The notes under the pieces were generated by a model. That model saw nothing but the letters and a program-made list of their open reading frames with translations. It did no database searches and was not told where the DNA came from. A DNA stretch of 64,000 nucleotides, from contig NZ_JAQQLE010000014.1 of NCBI RefSeq assembly GCF_028548475.1, positions 62,001 through 126,000 of the forward strand, read 5' to 3'. Both the position numbers and the translations under genes were made by a program. This DNA is from Vogesella margarita. GTDB lineage: Bacteria > Pseudomonadota > Gammaproteobacteria > Burkholderiales > Chromobacteriaceae. Shown piece after piece: positions 39,142 through 47,805 of this stretch (position 1 is the stretch's first letter; every line of letters begins with the position of its first letter).

Positions 39142-39684
39142 ATGAACAAGCCGCCCGCCACCCTGCACGACAACCGCCTGCTGCTGCTGAAGCTGCTGCT
39201 GCTGGCCTGCGTGATGTTCGTGTTCGCCTGGGGGCTGATCCCTGTCTACGACGCTCTGTGCCGGCTGACCGGGCTGGGCAGCCTGCAACGGCCGGACGAG
39301 GTCGGCAGCCAAAGGTTGGCCGCAACGCCGCTGGCGCCGGTGCTGCTGACCTTCGACGCCACGGTGCAGCCGGGGCTGCCGTGGCAGGTGCGGCCGCTGA
39401 CGCGCACGCTGCGCGCGGTGCCGGGCGAGTTCGTGCGCGTCGATTACGAGATCACCAATGCCAGCAACCGCCAGGTGATCGGCCAGGCGATCCCGCGCTA
39501 CCTGCCGGCGGCGGCGGCGGAGTACGTGAAGAAGCTGGACTGCTTCTGCTTTGCGCAGCAGGCGTTTGAGCCAGGGCAGACCAAGCGCTTTCCGGTGGTG
39601 TTCGTGATCGACAAGAACGTGCCGGCCGGACTCGACAGCATCACGCTGGCCTACACCATCTTTGATGTGCCGGGGCGATCATGA
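39142..39684 (+). CDS. ctaG: Cytochrome c oxidase copper-assembly protein (CtaG/Cox11)
   Basis: 180 residues with a single N-terminal membrane anchor (about 12-35) and a periplasmic beta-sandwich. Copper-binding segment KKLDCFCFAQQAFEPGQ with the CxC pair, followed by FVIDKNVPAGLDSITLAYTIF. It delivers Cu to the CuB site of subunit I. The start lies 1 base after the ctaD stop. A word copy at 39312-39324 is read as QRLAATP. The stop overlaps the next small gene (ATGA). Confidence 0.95.
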   Translation: MNKPPATLHDNRLLLLKLLLLACVMFVFAWGLIPVYDALCRLTGLGSLQRPDEVGSQRLAATPLAPVLLTFDATVQPGLPWQVRPLTRTLRAVPGEFVRVDYEITNASNRQVIGQAIPRYLPAAAAEYVKKLDCFCFAQQAFEPGQTKRFPVVFVIDKNVPAGLDSITLAYTIFDVPGRS

Positions 39685-39860
39685 ATCCGCTACGGGCGTT
39701 TGCGGCGGTGTTCTGCGCGTTTTTCGGCGTGCGGCGCGGACGTGCGGCCAACGTTGACCGCCAGTTGCGCTTTGCCGACCTCATCGCGGCGGCGATCATT
39801 CTGGTGGCGCTGTTTGTCGGCGGCCTGCTGTTGCTGGTCAGCTGGCTGACGGCGCCCTGA
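39681..39860 (+). CDS. DUF2970 small membrane protein
   Basis: 59 residues, start overlapping the ctaG stop. It begins MNPLRAFAAVFCAFFGVRR, followed by a predicted helix (about 33-55, IAAAIILVALFVGGLLLLVSWL). The N-terminal aromatic segment and position between ctaG and ctaE match DUF2970 proteins of betaproteobacterial oxidase clusters; its role is not established. It contains a degenerate copy of the repeated word (GCGGCCAACGTT near 39743). Confidence 0.8.
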   Translation: MNPLRAFAAVFCAFFGVRRGRAANVDRQLRFADLIAAAIILVALFVGGLLLLVSWLTAP

Positions 39861-39875
39861 GCGGACGGAGGAATC

Positions 39876-40730
39876 ATGCATAACGACACCTCGCACCACT
39901 ATTTCGTGCCCGATCCGTCGCGCTGGCCGGTCATTGGCGCGGTGGCGCTGTTTGCGCTGGGGCTGGGCGGCGCCTTCACCGTCAACGGCATCGCTGCCGG
40001 CAAGTTCGGCCTGCTGCTGGGCGTGTTGATCCTGCTGTGGATGCTGTTCGGCTGGTTTGGCGACGTGATCCGCGAAAGTCTGTCCGGCCGCTACCAGCGG
40101 CGCGAGGATGCCTCGTTCCGCTGGGGCATGAGCTGGTTCATCTTTTCAGAAGTGATGTTCTTCGCCGCCTTCTTCGGCGCGCTGTTCTACGTGCGGACCA
40201 TCTCGGTGCCGGAGCTGGGCAACGAACTGCACCAGCTGCTGTACCCCGGCTTTGCCGCCAGCTGGCCGCTGGCCACCGGCCCCGGCATCAGCGCCACCTA
40301 CCAGGCGATGGGGCCGTGGGGGCTGCCGGCAATCAATACCCTGATCCTGCTGTCGTCCGGTGCCACGCTGACCTGGGCGCACTGGGGGCTGCTATCCGGC
40401 TCCCGCAGGCAGCTGACAGGCGGCCTCGGGCTGACGGTGGTGCTGGGCGCGCTGTTCCTCGGGCTGCAGATTTACGAGTACGCGCACGCGATGAACGAGC
40501 TGGGCCTGTCGCTGGCCTCCGGCGCCTACGGCATGACCTTCTTCATGCTGACCGGTTTTCACGGTCTGCACGTGCTGCTCGGCGCCATCATGCTGGCGGT
40601 GGTGTGGCTGCGGGTGCTGCGCGGGCATTTCAATGCCGAGCACCACTTCGCGTTCGAGGCCGCGGCGTGGTACTGGCACTTTGTCGACGTGGTGTGGCTG
40701 ATCCTGTTCGTGTTCGTGTACTGGCTGTAG
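39876..40730 (+). CDS. ctaE: Cytochrome c oxidase subunit III
   Basis: 284 residues with seven membrane helices. Conserved segments are FRWGMSWFIFSEVMFFAAFFGALFY, WGLPAINTLILLSSGATLTWAHWGL, QIYEYAHAMNELGLSLASGAYG, FHGLHVLLGAIML and the final AAAWYWHFVDVVWLILFVFVYWL. It is preceded by CGGAGGA and completes the oxidase core encoded with ctaC and ctaD. Confidence 0.96.
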   Translation: MHNDTSHHYFVPDPSRWPVIGAVALFALGLGGAFTVNGIAAGKFGLLLGVLILLWMLFGWFGDVIRESLSGRYQRREDASFRWGMSWFIFSEVMFFAAFFGALFYVRTISVPELGNELHQLLYPGFAASWPLATGPGISATYQAMGPWGLPAINTLILLSSGATLTWAHWGLLSGSRRQLTGGLGLTVVLGALFLGLQIYEYAHAMNELGLSLASGAYGMTFFMLTGFHGLHVLLGAIMLAVVWLRVLRGHFNAEHHFAFEAAAWYWHFVDVVWLILFVFVYWL

Positions 40731-40750
40731 CGGCGGGACGCATCTGAACG

Positions 40751-40880
40751 TGTTTACGATCTAGCGAGCTAGAGCGAGACAAGGCGAAAACGGCTGAGGA
40801 AGCGGAGTTTACAAGTGGTAAATGAGCATTCCGAAGGCGTTTTCAACGCCGTATCGCCGACGCGCAGCAGATCGTGAACA
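40751..40880. repeat. About 130-bp repeat-like element with terminal inverted repeats
   Basis: Ends are TGTTTACGATCT (40751-40762) and AGATCGTGAACA (40869-40880), inverted with one mismatch. The interior is non-coding with short inverted segments (CTAGCGAGCTAG; GGCGTTTTCAACGCC). It lies exactly in the gap between convergent ctaE and the DUF2909 gene. From memory, similar intergenic elements recur in beta- and gammaproteobacterial genomes; I cannot confirm copies outside the window. Confidence 0.5.
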
Positions 40881-40885
40881 GGTTC

Positions 40886-41080
40886 TCAGCGCCCGTGCGG
40901 CAGCCACCAGCCCAGCATGCCGCCGGCCATCAGCAGCAGGAACAGCCCCAGCGACAGCGCCACGCGCAGGGTTAGTGCCCTGGCGGTCTGGCGCGGCGAG
41001 GTGCCTCGGCTGACGCTGCGCAGGGCAAAGGCCAGCGTCAGCATGATCAGCAACAGCAGGGTGATGGCGGCAATCTTCAT
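40886..41080 (-). CDS. DUF2909 twin-transmembrane protein
   Basis: 64 residues on the minus strand. Two membrane helices (MKIAAITLLLLIMLTLAFALRSV and ALTLRVALSLGLFLLLMAGGMLGWWL) flank a short polar loop. This fits the DUF2909 twin-transmembrane proteins found beside ctaE and surf1 in betaproteobacteria. Function is not known. Its start codon overlaps that of the divergent SURF1 gene. Confidence 0.8.
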   Translation of the reverse strand: MKIAAITLLLLIMLTLAFALRSVSRGTSPRQTARALTLRVALSLGLFLLLMAGGMLGWWLPHGR

Positions 41081-41822
41081 GACATGTCCTCCGGTGGGTG
41101 TAATCCAGTCTAGCAGCCGTGCCGGCTTTCGCCGCCAGCGTGGCCGGCTGCGGCTGGCGTGGCTGTTGTGGTTGCTGGCGCTGCTGCCTTTTTTGCTGGC
41201 GCTGTGGCAGTGGCAGCGCGGCCAGCAACGGCAGGTGCAGCTGCTCCACCACGAGTTCAACCTGCGGCAGGCACCGCAACCGTTGGCCGCACTGGCCGCC
41301 AGCACGGTGCCGGCCGGCCAGCGCGCCTGGTTGCAGGTACGCGGCAGCGAACCGGAGATCCGCGTCGCCAATGCGCTGCTCGGCGGGGCCAGCGGCGTCC
41401 GCATCTGGCAGCCGGTGCAACTGCCCGACGGCAGCTGGGTGGTGGTCGATCGCGGATGGCTGCGCGGGCCGGCGGCCTACGTGCGTATTCCGCTGCCACC
41501 GTTGCGCTTGCAGGGCTACTGGCTGCCGCGACCGCAGCCCTACCTGCTGTCCGGTGCGCGGGTGGCGGATCGAGGCGAGGTCGATGCGCTGGACTGGGCG
41601 GCGCTGGCGCGGCGCCTGCCGGGGCGGCTGCACGACGGCCTGCTGGTGCTGGATGTGACCCTGCCGCCACTGGAACCGTGGCCGGTGCGGCCGCCGTTCG
41701 ATCCGCAGCGCCACTATGCCTATGCCTTGCAATGGCTGCTGCTTGGGCTATGCCTGATTACAGGAGCATGGATCGTGCAGAGGAGGGGACGGGATGAGCG
41801 CTCGGGATCGCGGACGGATTAA
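41079..41822 (+). CDS. SURF1-family oxidase assembly protein
   Basis: 247 residues from the ATG at 41079. A membrane helix (about 27-45, LAWLLWLLALLPFLLALWQWQRGQQR) starts the protein and a second one ends it (YALQWLLLGLCLITGAWIV). Between them is the SURF1 domain with GVRIWQPVQLPDGSWVVVDRGWL and RHYAYALQW. SURF1 helps insert heme A into subunit I. No clear ribosome site supports the start; a GTG at 41094 is possible. It overlaps the next gene by 29 bases. Confidence 0.85.
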   Translation: MTCPPVGVIQSSSRAGFRRQRGRLRLAWLLWLLALLPFLLALWQWQRGQQRQVQLLHHEFNLRQAPQPLAALAASTVPAGQRAWLQVRGSEPEIRVANALLGGASGVRIWQPVQLPDGSWVVVDRGWLRGPAAYVRIPLPPLRLQGYWLPRPQPYLLSGARVADRGEVDALDWAALARRLPGRLHDGLLVLDVTLPPLEPWPVRPPFDPQRHYAYALQWLLLGLCLITGAWIVQRRGRDERSGSRTD

Positions 41823-42237
41823 GTTGCTGCTGATTGCGCTGCTGTGCGTGCTGCCGGTGCTGGCGTCTTGGCTGTCGTATCGTTGGCTGCCGCCAGCCGG
41901 CGGCAAGAGCTATGGCCAGCTGCTGGCGACACCGCTGCCGCAGGCACGGCAGCAAGGTTGGCCGCAAGGGCGCTGGGTGCTGCTCGACGCTGCCGCAAGC
42001 TGCAATCTGGCCTGCGAGCAGCGCCGCTTCGCGATGCGGCAGATCCACACCGCGCAGGGCGAGGCCGCCACGCGGCTGGTGCGGCGCCAGCAGGCCGATG
42101 CTACGCTGCGGCAGGACGGTTTCTATCTGGTGGACCCGCACGGCAACGGCGTGCTGTTCTACCCGGATGGCGCCGCGCCGGCGGCGGTGATCAGGGAAAT
42201 CCGCAGTGTGCTGAAAAACAATAACAGCCTCGGCTAA
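41794..42237 (+). CDS. Membrane-anchored SCO/thioredoxin-like protein of the oxidase cluster
   Basis: 147 residues, one N-terminal helix (about 10-30) and a periplasmic domain. WVLLDAAASCNLACEQRRFAMRQI has a CxxxC pair at the position where SCO copper chaperones carry CxxxCP. DGFYLVDPHGNGVLFYPDGA resembles the second SCO/thioredoxin half. The canonical SCO gene is separate at 44166, so this is a shorter paralogue-like assembly factor often seen between surf1 and ctaA. A word copy at 41954-41966 is read as QGWPQG. Confidence 0.7.
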   Translation: MSARDRGRIKLLLIALLCVLPVLASWLSYRWLPPAGGKSYGQLLATPLPQARQQGWPQGRWVLLDAAASCNLACEQRRFAMRQIHTAQGEAATRLVRRQQADATLRQDGFYLVDPHGNGVLFYPDGAAPAAVIREIRSVLKNNNSLG

Positions 42238-42290
42238 AGTGGCCGCGGCAACGGCTGTCCGTGTCGGTACGGGCAGGGAAGGGTGGCAGG

Positions 42291-43262
42291 ATGAGACGCG
42301 TGCTGTGGCTGGCCTTGTTGCTGGTGTGCATCGTGGTGCCGCTGGGGGCGTACGTGCGGCTGTCGGATGCCGGTCTTGGTTGCCCGGACTGGCCGGGCTG
42401 CTATGGCCGGCTGTCGCCGCTGCACGCGGCGCCGTTGATCCAGGAGCAGCATGCGGCCAACCCTGACGGCCCGGTGAGCCTGGCCAAGGCGTGGAAGGAG
42501 ATGAGCCATCGTTACCTCGCCGCCAGCCTCGGCCTGCTGCTGCTGGCACTGAACGTACTGGCCTGGCGCCAGCGCCGGCTGCGCGGCTGGGCAGCACTGC
42601 TGCTGTTGCTGGTGTGCGTGCAGGGCGCGCTGGGGATGTGGACCGTCACCCTGCTGCTGAAACCGGCCATCGTCAGCGCCCACCTGCTGGGTGGCATGAC
42701 GCTGGCGGCGCTGCTGGCCGCCTGCTGCTGGTGGCAGCGGCGCCTGCCGCAGCGCCATGCGGTTGGGTCGGCCAGCTTTGCGCTGGCGTCGCTGCTGCCC
42801 TTGCTGCTGCTGCTGCAGATCGCGCTCGGCGGCTGGGTGTCGAGCAATTACGCGGCGCTGGCCTGTCAGGGCTTTCCGGCCTGCAACGGCGCGTGGTGGC
42901 CGGACGCGCAGTGGCAGGGCGCCTTCCATCTGCTGCGCGAGCTGGGCGAAGGCCAGGACGGCGCGCCGCTGCTGGGCAGCCATCTGCTGGCCATGCACTG
43001 GGCGCACCGGCTGGGCGCCGCGCTGGTGTCGTTGCTGCTGCTGTGGCTGGCGCTGCGGCTGTGGCGCCAGTCGCCGCTGCGGCCGCTGTTGTGCCTGTTG
43101 CTGGGCAGCTGGCTGCTGCAGGTTTCGCTCGGTGTCGGCAATGTGCTGTTGCAACTGCCGCTGCCCCTGGCGGTGGCGCACAACGCCGGCGCCATGCTGC
43201 TGCTGATCGTCGCCACGCTGCTGTTGCTGTCGCTGGATCCCACCCCGAGGAGAACACGATGA
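42291..43262 (+). CDS. ctaA: Heme A synthase (CtaA/COX15)
   Basis: 323 residues with eight membrane helices in two related halves. GAYVRLSDAGLGCPDWPGCYG is the conserved first-loop motif with the cysteine pair; heme-ligand histidines are in KEMSHRYLAASLGL and MHWAHRLGAALV. It oxidises heme O to heme A for ctaD. The stop overlaps the ctaB start (ATGA). The second loop also keeps its cysteines (ALACQGFPACNGAW). Confidence 0.94.
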   Translation: MRRVLWLALLLVCIVVPLGAYVRLSDAGLGCPDWPGCYGRLSPLHAAPLIQEQHAANPDGPVSLAKAWKEMSHRYLAASLGLLLLALNVLAWRQRRLRGWAALLLLLVCVQGALGMWTVTLLLKPAIVSAHLLGGMTLAALLAACCWWQRRLPQRHAVGSASFALASLLPLLLLLQIALGGWVSSNYAALACQGFPACNGAWWPDAQWQGAFHLLRELGEGQDGAPLLGSHLLAMHWAHRLGAALVSLLLLWLALRLWRQSPLRPLLCLLLGSWLLQVSLGVGNVLLQLPLPLAVAHNAGAMLLLIVATLLLLSLDPTPRRTR

Positions 43263-44161
43263 CCGCCCTGACCACTCCCTCCCTGCGTCGTCATGCCGGT
43301 GCCCTGTGGCAGCTGGCGAAACCGAAAGTGGTGGCGCTGATCGTGTTCTGCGCCGTGATCGGCATGGTGCTGGCGGTGCCGGGCTGGCCCGACCCCGGCC
43401 GCATGCTGGCCGCCACGCTCGGCATCGCGCTGGTGGCTGGCGCCGCGGCGATGATTAACTGCCTGGTGGAGCGCACCATCGACGCCCGCATGCGCCGTAC
43501 CGCGCGCCGCGCCACCGCCAGCGGCGAGCTGGGGGCGGCCGAGACGCTGCTGGTGGCGCTGACCGCGTTGGGGCTGGGCATGGCGCTGCTGATCGCGCTG
43601 GTCAACGCGCTGACCGCGTGGCTGACGCTGGCCACCTTTGCCGGCTACGCCATCGTCTACACCCTGCTGCTGAAGCCGAACACGCCGCAGAACATCGTGA
43701 TCGGCGGCGCCAGCGGCGCGATGCCGCCCATCCTCGGCTGGGCGGCGATGACCGGCGAGGTCAGCGCGATGGCGATGGTGCTGTTCCTGATCATCTACAC
43801 CTGGACGCCGCCGCATTTCTGGACGCTGGCGCTGTACCGCCGCGACGACTACGCCCGCGCCGGCCTGCCGATGCTGCCGCTGACCCACGGTCAGCCGTTC
43901 ACCACGCTGTCCATCCTGCTCTACACCGTGCTGCTGGCGGCGGTGACCCTGCTGCCGCTGGCGCTGCAGGCGGCGGGGGCGGTGTACCTGCTGGCCATCC
44001 TGCTGCTCAACGCGCGCTTTGTGCTGCTTGCCGCCCGCCTGCACCGTCATTATGCTGACGACTCCGCGCGGCGCTGCTTCCGCTGGTCGATCCAGTTCCT
44101 GACCTGGCTGTTCGCCGCCCTGTTGCTTGACCGCGTCTTTTTCCTGCCCCTGAGTGGATGA
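43259..44161 (+). CDS. ctaB: Protoheme IX farnesyltransferase (heme O synthase)
   Basis: UbiA-family prenyltransferase making heme O from heme B. It has 300 residues and about eight membrane helices. Prenyl-diphosphate motifs are NCLVERTIDARMRRTARRA (N-x3-D-x2-MxRT) and YTWTPPHFWTLALYRRDDYARAGLPMLP. It starts on the ATG overlapping the ctaA stop and is preceded by CGAGGAGAA. Functionally it feeds ctaA immediately upstream. Confidence 0.95.
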   Translation: MTALTTPSLRRHAGALWQLAKPKVVALIVFCAVIGMVLAVPGWPDPGRMLAATLGIALVAGAAAMINCLVERTIDARMRRTARRATASGELGAAETLLVALTALGLGMALLIALVNALTAWLTLATFAGYAIVYTLLLKPNTPQNIVIGGASGAMPPILGWAAMTGEVSAMAMVLFLIIYTWTPPHFWTLALYRRDDYARAGLPMLPLTHGQPFTTLSILLYTVLLAAVTLLPLALQAAGAVYLLAILLLNARFVLLAARLHRHYADDSARRCFRWSIQFLTWLFAALLLDRVFFLPLSG

Positions 44162-44165
44162 CCCC

Positions 44166-44753
44166 ATGCCCCTGCTTGTACGCTTGCTGCTGCTTGTTGC
44201 CTTGATGACCGGACTGGCCGCCTGTGATAGCACACCACCGCCGCTGGCATTCAAGGGCACCGACATCAGCGGCGCCAGCTTCGGCCAGCCGTTCACCCTC
44301 ACCGGTCACGACGGCAAGCGCCACTCGCTGGACGAGTTCAAGGGCAAGGTGGTGGCGCTGTTCTTCGGCTATACCCACTGCCCGGACGTGTGCCCGACCA
44401 CCATGCTGGAGTTCGCCCAGGTGGCGAAGCAGCTGGGCGCCGACGGCGAGCGGCTGCAGGTGCTGTTCGTCAGCGTCGACCCGCAGCGCGACACGCCGGC
44501 GGTGCTGGCCGGTTACGTCCCGCATTTCGACCCGCGCTTTCTCGGCCTGACCGGTAGCGAGGCGGAAGTTGCCGCCGTGGCCGGCCACTTCAAGATCGTC
44601 GCCCAGCGCCAGCCGGCAGCGGGCGGCGGCTACACCGTGGATCACAGCGCCGGCAGCTATCTGTTCGACCGGGAGGGCAAGCTGCGGGTGTATTTGCCCT
44701 ACGCCACGCCGGCCGGCGATATCGCCCATGATGTAAAGGCCTTATTGGGTTAA
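44166..44753 (+). CDS. SCO1/SenC-family copper chaperone lipoprotein
   Basis: 195 residues. A lipoprotein signal ends in LAAC (residue about 20). The SCO fold has the copper-binding CPDVCP motif in FFGYTHCPDVCPTTMLEFAQ, FVSVDPQRDTPAVLAGYV, and the copper-ligand His in YTVDHSAGSYLFD. It matures the CuA site of ctaC. I prefer the ATG at 44166 over an in-frame GTG at 44154 that lies within ctaB. Confidence 0.93.
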   Translation: MPLLVRLLLLVALMTGLAACDSTPPPLAFKGTDISGASFGQPFTLTGHDGKRHSLDEFKGKVVALFFGYTHCPDVCPTTMLEFAQVAKQLGADGERLQVLFVSVDPQRDTPAVLAGYVPHFDPRFLGLTGSEAEVAAVAGHFKIVAQRQPAAGGGYTVDHSAGSYLFDREGKLRVYLPYATPAGDIAHDVKALLG

Positions 44754-44805
44754 ACTGCGTAGTGACCGTTGTATCCCTTACTACCGCATTCCGGACGTCG
44801 TAACC

Positions 44806-45570
44806 GTGACCGATGACCTCACGCCCGGTGCCGCCAGTGGCGGCACCTCGCCCAGCATAGACCTGAGCAAATACACGCTGACCAGCACGGCTGAAGTGGT
44901 GTATCACCTGCGCGGCATCGTGCAGCAGGGACAGATGGTGACGGTATTTTCCAACAAGGGAAAATCCTTCATCCTCACCCGCATCCTGGAACTGGATAGC
45001 GCCGCGCGCACCATGGTGCTGGACTGGGGGGCCAACGAGCACGCCAACAAGCTGTTCCTGGAGAGCGAGCGCAACATCTACGTCTGCTCGCCGGCCGGGG
45101 TCAAAACCCAGTTTTCCACCGGCCAGCCGCGTCGCATCAGCTTCCAGGGCGGTGACGCCTTCGAGGTAGACCTACCGGAGCAGGTGATCAAGCTGCAGCG
45201 CCGCGAGTTCTTCCGCATTCCCACCCCGATCGCCAATCCGGTGCTGTGCCAGTTTCTGGACCATCCCGCCGGCGAGCTGTCGCTGCCGTTGGCCGATATC
45301 AGCCTCGGCGGTGCCGCACTGGTGCTGTCCACGGCACAGGCGGCCAAGTTCCATATCGCCGACCGCTACCAGGTATCGATCGAGCTGAAGCCGTTCGGCG
45401 TGCTGCAGGTGCAGCTGGAAATCCGCCACCTGATTCCGGTTCAGCATAAAAACGGCCAGGAAAGCATCCGCGCCGGATGCTGCTTCGCCAATATGAACAC
45501 CCCGCGCGAAACCATGGTGCAACGTTACGTGGCCAACCTTGAGCGAGAGCGCCGGGCTCTGGTACGCTGA
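44806..45570 (+). CDS. ycgR: YcgR-type flagellar brake protein (PilZN-PilZ)
   Basis: 254 residues from a GTG. The N-terminal PilZN/YcgR domain (about 30-125) is followed by a PilZ domain with both c-di-GMP motifs: RREFFR (132-137) and DISLGG (164-169). In enteric bacteria YcgR slows the flagellar motor when c-di-GMP is high. It sits between the oxidase cluster and the his operon; no flagellar genes adjoin. A degenerate word copy near 45529 is read as VANLER. Confidence 0.92.
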   Translation: MTDDLTPGAASGGTSPSIDLSKYTLTSTAEVVYHLRGIVQQGQMVTVFSNKGKSFILTRILELDSAARTMVLDWGANEHANKLFLESERNIYVCSPAGVKTQFSTGQPRRISFQGGDAFEVDLPEQVIKLQRREFFRIPTPIANPVLCQFLDHPAGELSLPLADISLGGAALVLSTAQAAKFHIADRYQVSIELKPFGVLQVQLEIRHLIPVQHKNGQESIRAGCCFANMNTPRETMVQRYVANLERERRALVR

Positions 45571-45597
45571 TCCCCATTATTGCAACGCATCAATATC

Positions 45598-46239
45598 ATG
45601 ACCCTGACCATTGCCCTCTCGAAGGGCCGCATTTTTGAAGAAACCCTGCCGCTGCTGGCCGCTGCCGGCATCGAACCCGCCGAAGCCCCGGAATCCTCGC
45701 GCAAGCTGATCATCGGTACCAACCGTCCCGACGTGCAGCTGGTGATCGTGCGCGCCTCCGACGTGCCGACCTACGTGCAGTACGGCGCCGCCGACCTGGG
45801 CATCGCCGGCCGTGACGTGCTGATCGAGCACGGTGGCGCCGGCCTGTACCAGCCGCTGGACCTCAACATCGCCAAGTGCAAGATGATGGTGGCGGTGGAA
45901 AACGGCTTCGACTACGACGCCGCGGTCAAGCACGGTGCGCGCCTGAAGATCGCCACCAAGTACCCGCAGATCGCGCGCGAGCATTTCGCCGCCAAGGGCG
46001 TGCACGTCGACATCATCAAGCTGTACGGCTCGATGGAGCTGGCGCCGCTGGTCGGCCTCGCCGACGCCATCGTCGACCTGGTATCCACCGGCAGCACGCT
46101 GAAGGCCAACAACCTGCAGGCGGTGGAACACATCATCGACATCAGCTCGCGACTGGTGGTGAACCAGGCCGCGCTCAAACTCAAGTACGACACCATCCAG
46201 CCGGTGCTGGACGCCTTCGCCGGCGCGGTGTCGCAGTAA
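45598..46239 (+). CDS. hisG: ATP phosphoribosyltransferase, short form
   Basis: First enzyme of histidine synthesis. It has 213 residues, the short HisG(S) that lacks the regulatory domain and needs HisZ. No hisZ is in the window. Visible are [15 protein letters not shown], the PRPP segment [18 protein letters not shown] and GRDVLIEHG. The ATG at 45598 is preceded by a weak ribosome site; the frame opens at 45580, but the conserved N-terminus starts [11 protein letters not shown]. It begins the his run hisG-D-C-B-H-A-F-I-E. Confidence 0.95.
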   Translation: MTLTIALSKGRIFEETLPLLAAAGIEPAEAPESSRKLIIGTNRPDVQLVIVRASDVPTYVQYGAADLGIAGRDVLIEHGGAGLYQPLDLNIAKCKMMVAVENGFDYDAAVKHGARLKIATKYPQIAREHFAAKGVHVDIIKLYGSMELAPLVGLADAIVDLVSTGSTLKANNLQAVEHIIDISSRLVVNQAALKLKYDTIQPVLDAFAGAVSQ

Positions 46240-46252
46240 GCCTAATGCCTGT

Positions 46253-46278
46253 TGCGGCCAACCTTGAGGTTGGCCGCA
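46253..46278. repeat. Inverted pair of the word between hisG and hisD
   Basis: TGCGGCCAACCTT (46253-46265) then AGGTTGGCCGCA (46267-46278): opposed copies separated by one base, here in the tail-to-tail order. They fill most of the 58-bp hisG-hisD gap. Confidence 0.85.
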
Positions 46279-46297
46279 AGCCTATGGAGCCGTAACC

Positions 46298-47599
46298 ATG
46301 CAACGCCTGTCTTCTTCCCAAGCCGATTTCGATGCCCGTCTCAAGGCGCTGCTGGCGTTCGAAACCGCCCAGGACCCGGCGGTGGACGCCGCCGTCGCCG
46401 CCATCTGCGACGACGTGAAAGCCCGTGGCGACGCGGCGGTGGTGGAATACACCAACCGTTTCGACCGCATGAGCGTGGCCGACATGGCGGCGCTGACGCT
46501 GAGCCGCGAGCAGCTGCAAGCCGCCCACGACCGCCTGCCGGCCCACGTGCGCGAGGCGCTGGAAGCCGCCGCCGAGCGCGTGCGCCGCTACCACGAAAAG
46601 CAGCTGGCGCACTCGTGGAGCTACGAGGACGAAGACGGCACCCTGCTGGGCCAGCAAGTGACGCCGCTGGACCGCGTCGGCATCTACGTGCCCGGCGGCA
46701 AGGCCGCCTACCCCAGCTCGGTGCTGATGAACGCGCTGCCGGCCAAGGTGGCCGGTGTGGGCGAAATCATCATGGTGGTGCCGACGCCGAACGGCGAACA
46801 GAACGATCTGGTGCTGGCGGCCGCTTATATTGCCGGCGTGGACAAGGTGTTCACCTGTGGCGGTGCGCAGGCTGTCGCCGCGCTGGCCTACGGCACCGAG
46901 AGCGTGCCGCAGGTAGACAAGATCACCGGCCCGGGCAACGCCTACGTGGCCGCCGCCAAGCGCCGCGTGTTCGGTGTGGTCGGCATCGACATGGTGGCCG
47001 GCCCGTCCGAGATCCTGGTGATCTGCGACGGCGACACAGACCCGGACTGGATCGCGATGGACCTGTTCAGCCAGGCCGAACACGACGAGATCGCGCAGGC
47101 CATCCTGCTGTGCCCATCCGCCGACTACATCGCCCGCGTCGAGGCCAGCATCGAAAAACTGCTGCCGGCCATGCCGCGCCGCGCCATCATCGAGGCCAGC
47201 CTCGGCAACCGCGGCGCGCTGATCGAGGTGAGCGACCTGGACGAGGCCTGCGCCATCTCCAACTACATCGCGCCGGAGCACCTGGAGCTGTCGGTGGCTC
47301 AGCCGGAAGCTTGGCTGGACAAGCTGCGGCACGCCGGCGCCATCTTCATGGGCCGCTTCACCTCGGAGAGCCTGGGCGACTACTGTGCCGGCCCCAACCA
47401 CGTGCTGCCGACCAGCCGTACCGCGCGCTTTGCCAGCCCGCTGGGTGTGTACGACTTCCAGAAGCGCAGCAGCCTGATCCGCGTGTCGCACGCCGGCGCG
47501 CAGAAGCTGGGCAAGATCGCCAGCGTGCTGGCGCACGGCGAGGGGCTGACCGCCCACGCCCGCGCCGCCGAACTGCGGCTGGATCAGGCCGGCGACTGA
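46298..47599 (+). CDS. hisD: Histidinol dehydrogenase
   Basis: Zn enzyme that oxidises histidinol to histidine in two NAD-dependent steps. It has 433 residues. Conserved blocks are [85 protein letters not shown]-like segments, and [12 protein letters not shown] near the C-terminus. Follows hisG. Confidence 0.96.
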   Translation: MQRLSSSQADFDARLKALLAFETAQDPAVDAAVAAICDDVKARGDAAVVEYTNRFDRMSVADMAALTLSREQLQAAHDRLPAHVREALEAAAERVRRYHEKQLAHSWSYEDEDGTLLGQQVTPLDRVGIYVPGGKAAYPSSVLMNALPAKVAGVGEIIMVVPTPNGEQNDLVLAAAYIAGVDKVFTCGGAQAVAALAYGTESVPQVDKITGPGNAYVAAAKRRVFGVVGIDMVAGPSEILVICDGDTDPDWIAMDLFSQAEHDEIAQAILLCPSADYIARVEASIEKLLPAMPRRAIIEASLGNRGALIEVSDLDEACAISNYIAPEHLELSVAQPEAWLDKLRHAGAIFMGRFTSESLGDYCAGPNHVLPTSRTARFASPLGVYDFQKRSSLIRVSHAGAQKLGKIASVLAHGEGLTAHARAAELRLDQAGD

Positions 47600-47627
47600 G
47601 CGCGCGGCGAGCCGTCACCGTCTTGTC

Positions 47628-47652
47628 ATGGCCGGCACTGCTGGCCATTTTC
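47628..47652 (+). terminator. Weak hairpin after hisD
   Basis: ATGGCC/GGCCAT with a 9-base loop, followed by TTTTC. A second GC hairpin without a T-tract follows near 47663-47695. The 206-bp hisD-hisC gap may therefore hold a partial terminator and a new promoter; I see no convincing -35/-10 pair. Confidence 0.4.
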
Positions 47653-47805
47653 ATGTCATGGTGCGGCGGCGCTGCGTTGCTGCACCGCCGCAGAAAAGCC
47701 GTCGCGGCGCTAGGCGACCCCTGCCAAAACAGGTAGGATGAAAGCCTTGTGAATTGATTGTGTCGGGCTTTGCCGGCAGTTCCATCCGGCGGCGCCGGTA
47801 ACGAA

